A DNA stretch of 64,000 bases from Diplosphaera chodatii (Eukaryota > Chlorophyta > Trebouxiophyceae > Prasiolales > Stichococcaceae), in the NCBI GenBank assembly GCA_032358165.1, contig JAALGY010000059.1, positions 186,001-250,000 of the forward strand. The letters are read 5' to 3'. The notes beneath the pieces were generated by a model. It was not told the origin of the DNA and made no database searches. It saw only the letters and a list, made by a program, of their open reading frames with translations. Both the position numbers and the translations under genes were made by a program. Of this stretch, positions 62,586-64,000 are shown piece by piece (the first letter of the stretch is position 1; each line of letters starts with the position of its first letter).

Positions 62586-63959
62586 GCTGTACGACCTGAC
62601 GTCGGACGACGACATCGAGGACGAGGCAGCTGCCGATTGCCGCTCCACTGAATGGCAACCGGGGCAGCTGCAGCGGGAGCCAGACCGGCAGAGCCGCAAG
62701 CGGGGGCGGTCAACGTCACCGGCTGCCGGCGGCGGCGGCGACGGCTCGTCGGCCGCAAGCCCGTCCGCAATTGCCCTGGGGTCCGCCGCCGTCGACACGC
62801 TTCCAGCCATGCAGCCACAGCTGGCTGCAGCGCCTGCTCAGCAGCACACGGCAGCGCCCATGGCCGCTGCACCCTCTGCTTGTGCGGCACAGCGGCCACC
62901 GGATGTCCCGCAGCCCCGGCACGCTGCGGCAGCGGCCACAGCAGGGCGCGGTGCTCAGCAGTCGCACCGCCCGATGGCCAGCCAGCAGAGCGCAGCCCCA
63001 CGGCAGCAGCGCCAAGCAGGCGGGTGGCGGCAAGCTGTGCCGATGGCGCCGCCACGTGCAGCGGTGCACACTGCTCAGGAGCCACAGCCTGGAGGGGCGG
63101 AGCCCGCTCACCTGCCTCATGCCGCCTCGGACGCCCGGCAACAGCCAGCGGCCACCACCGCACCCAGTTCTGCATCGCAGGTGCGGTTGGCATGCATATG
63201 AAGCTTGGCCCTTGTCTGTTGGCGGCAAGGCCCGCGTCGTAGCATCTGAGGATGAGATTCATCGCATGTGATGACACGTATGCCCTGCTGAGCACACAGA
63301 TCGTCAGTGCTTGGCGTGATGCGTGCTGCACACTCCGAGAGCAGGAGAACGCAGGGTTGCAGCCCGAGTCAAGGAACCCTGTTTTGTTTGTCCACATCAA
63401 CGAGGATCACCCTTCCACTTTGCAGGGGTGGGATCCCGGCTCCGTGGGAGGAGGGCTGGGCGTCACTGACCTGCGGCGGCGGTACCCCGATGCGGTGGAC
63501 CCAAGATCGACATCGGACACCGTCAAAGTCCTTGAACAGCATCAGGTGTGTCACGCCGGGGGTACCCAAGTGCGCCTCGGCGCGTCTCAGAATGCTGGCA
63601 GGTGTGCCCGTGCCCAGAAGAACTGCTCCACCAGCGACAGACAGTGGACGTGCGCTACATCAGTTGGGGCTGCTGCACGACGCAACAATGCTGCATCGAT
63701 CCTGTATCCAGTGCGCCGCCATCAGCGGGGAGCAGTGGCCAGAAGGCCCCACCCCACATACCTCGAAATGCCGCGCACTTGGACGCTCGGGATCCTTGCC
63801 ATGCAGGCGCCGTCCTGCGATGCGGGCGATGCGGGCGGCAGCATCACCATGCTGCTGGAGAAGCTCAGCGTCGCCGTGCATGAGAAGCCGCTGCCGGGCG
63901 GCGTGGCGATACACTCATGGGCGGCGTTCGGACTGGACGTGAACGGCGCCCAGTTTCAT
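62586..63959 (+). CDS. Exons of an unrecognised gene, running off the right edge
   Basis: Three plus-strand exons with clean acceptors and donors join in phase: 62586-63180, 63426-63545 and 63807-63959. The first encodes YDLTSDDDIEDEAAADC, then about 150 residues rich in Ala, Gln and Pro. The second reads GWDPGSVGGGLGVTDLRRRY and PDAVDPRSTSDTVKVLEQHQ. The third has GGSITMLLEKLSVAVHEKPL and AIHSWAAFGLDVNGAQFH, then a donor GTGCGT at the edge. I do not recognise the family. The acidic then low-complexity start suggests a nuclear protein, but that is weak. Further exons must lie outside the window, and an extra exon between 63545 and 63807 is possible. Confidence 0.4.
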
Positions 63960-64000
63960 GTGCGTCGCCCAGCCGGACGTCAGCACTGACCAGCTTGCCT

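Noticed and set aside
62531..63400. 289-codon minus-strand open frame
   Set aside because: Its composition (Arg, Ala, Leu and Cys runs) is what the antisense of an Ala/Gln/Pro tract gives. Plus-strand exons have acceptor and donor sites in phase, though certainty is limited because the gene is unknown.

Overview
The window is nuclear DNA of a green alga (Chlorophyta; the exact lineage cannot be fixed from sequence alone). It is GC-rich, with many short GT-AG introns and no bacterial operon structure. It encodes a plastid-type pyruvate dehydrogenase subunit, a PTS1 (SKL) peroxisomal reductase and a plant-type syntaxin. It carries TTTAGGG telomere-like motifs and, downstream of at least three genes, the TGTAA polyadenylation motif usual in chlorophytes. 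A CEP120/UNI2-like basal-body protein suggests the lineage keeps centrioles or cilia. All gene models were built by hand by joining exons in phase. For the models given complete exon lists, the coding lengths come out divisible by three.

Layout: 1-340, edge exon of an unknown minus-strand gene. 1199-4271 (+), plastid PDH E1-alpha. 4984-8684 (-), FUT8-like fucosyltransferase. 9110-12069 (+), GT15-like mannosyltransferase. 12864-14599 (-), TspO/MBR. 15533-18976 (-), TBC1D22-type RabGAP. 19705-27547 (+), a 24-exon kinesin with an internal motor. 28002-31223 (-), a metallo-beta-lactamase-fold hydrolase with an N-terminal zinc ribbon. 32236-35645 (+), CEP120-like protein. 35891-38092 (-), peroxisomal 2,4-dienoyl-CoA reductase. 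38853-44880 (+), LMBRD2. 45555-50205 (+), bZIP factor. 50755-54334 (+), Qa-SNARE syntaxin. 54815-57776 (+), phosphatidylserine decarboxylase. 58267-59060 (+), small membrane protein. 59700-61632 (-), SNM1-type nuclease. 62586-63959 (+), exons of an unrecognised gene running off the edge.

The genes form no single pathway, but there are themes. Two Golgi glycosyltransferases sit head to head. Membrane traffic and signalling recur (TBC RabGAP, syntaxin, LMBRD2, kinesin), as does lipid and organelle metabolism (PDH, PSD, TspO, DECR).

The most unusual material concerns intron architecture. Eleven of about 148 inferred introns use a GC donor. Three exon 3' ends, with their splice donors, are duplicated into the adjoining downstream intron; one copy forms a 24-nt cassette that would break a bZIP register. 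Telomere-like motifs lie next to splice sites in four introns. LMBRD2 has a 5-nt first coding exon. The syntaxin has His in place of the zero-layer Gln. No CRISPR array, insertion sequence, rRNA or convincing tRNA was seen.
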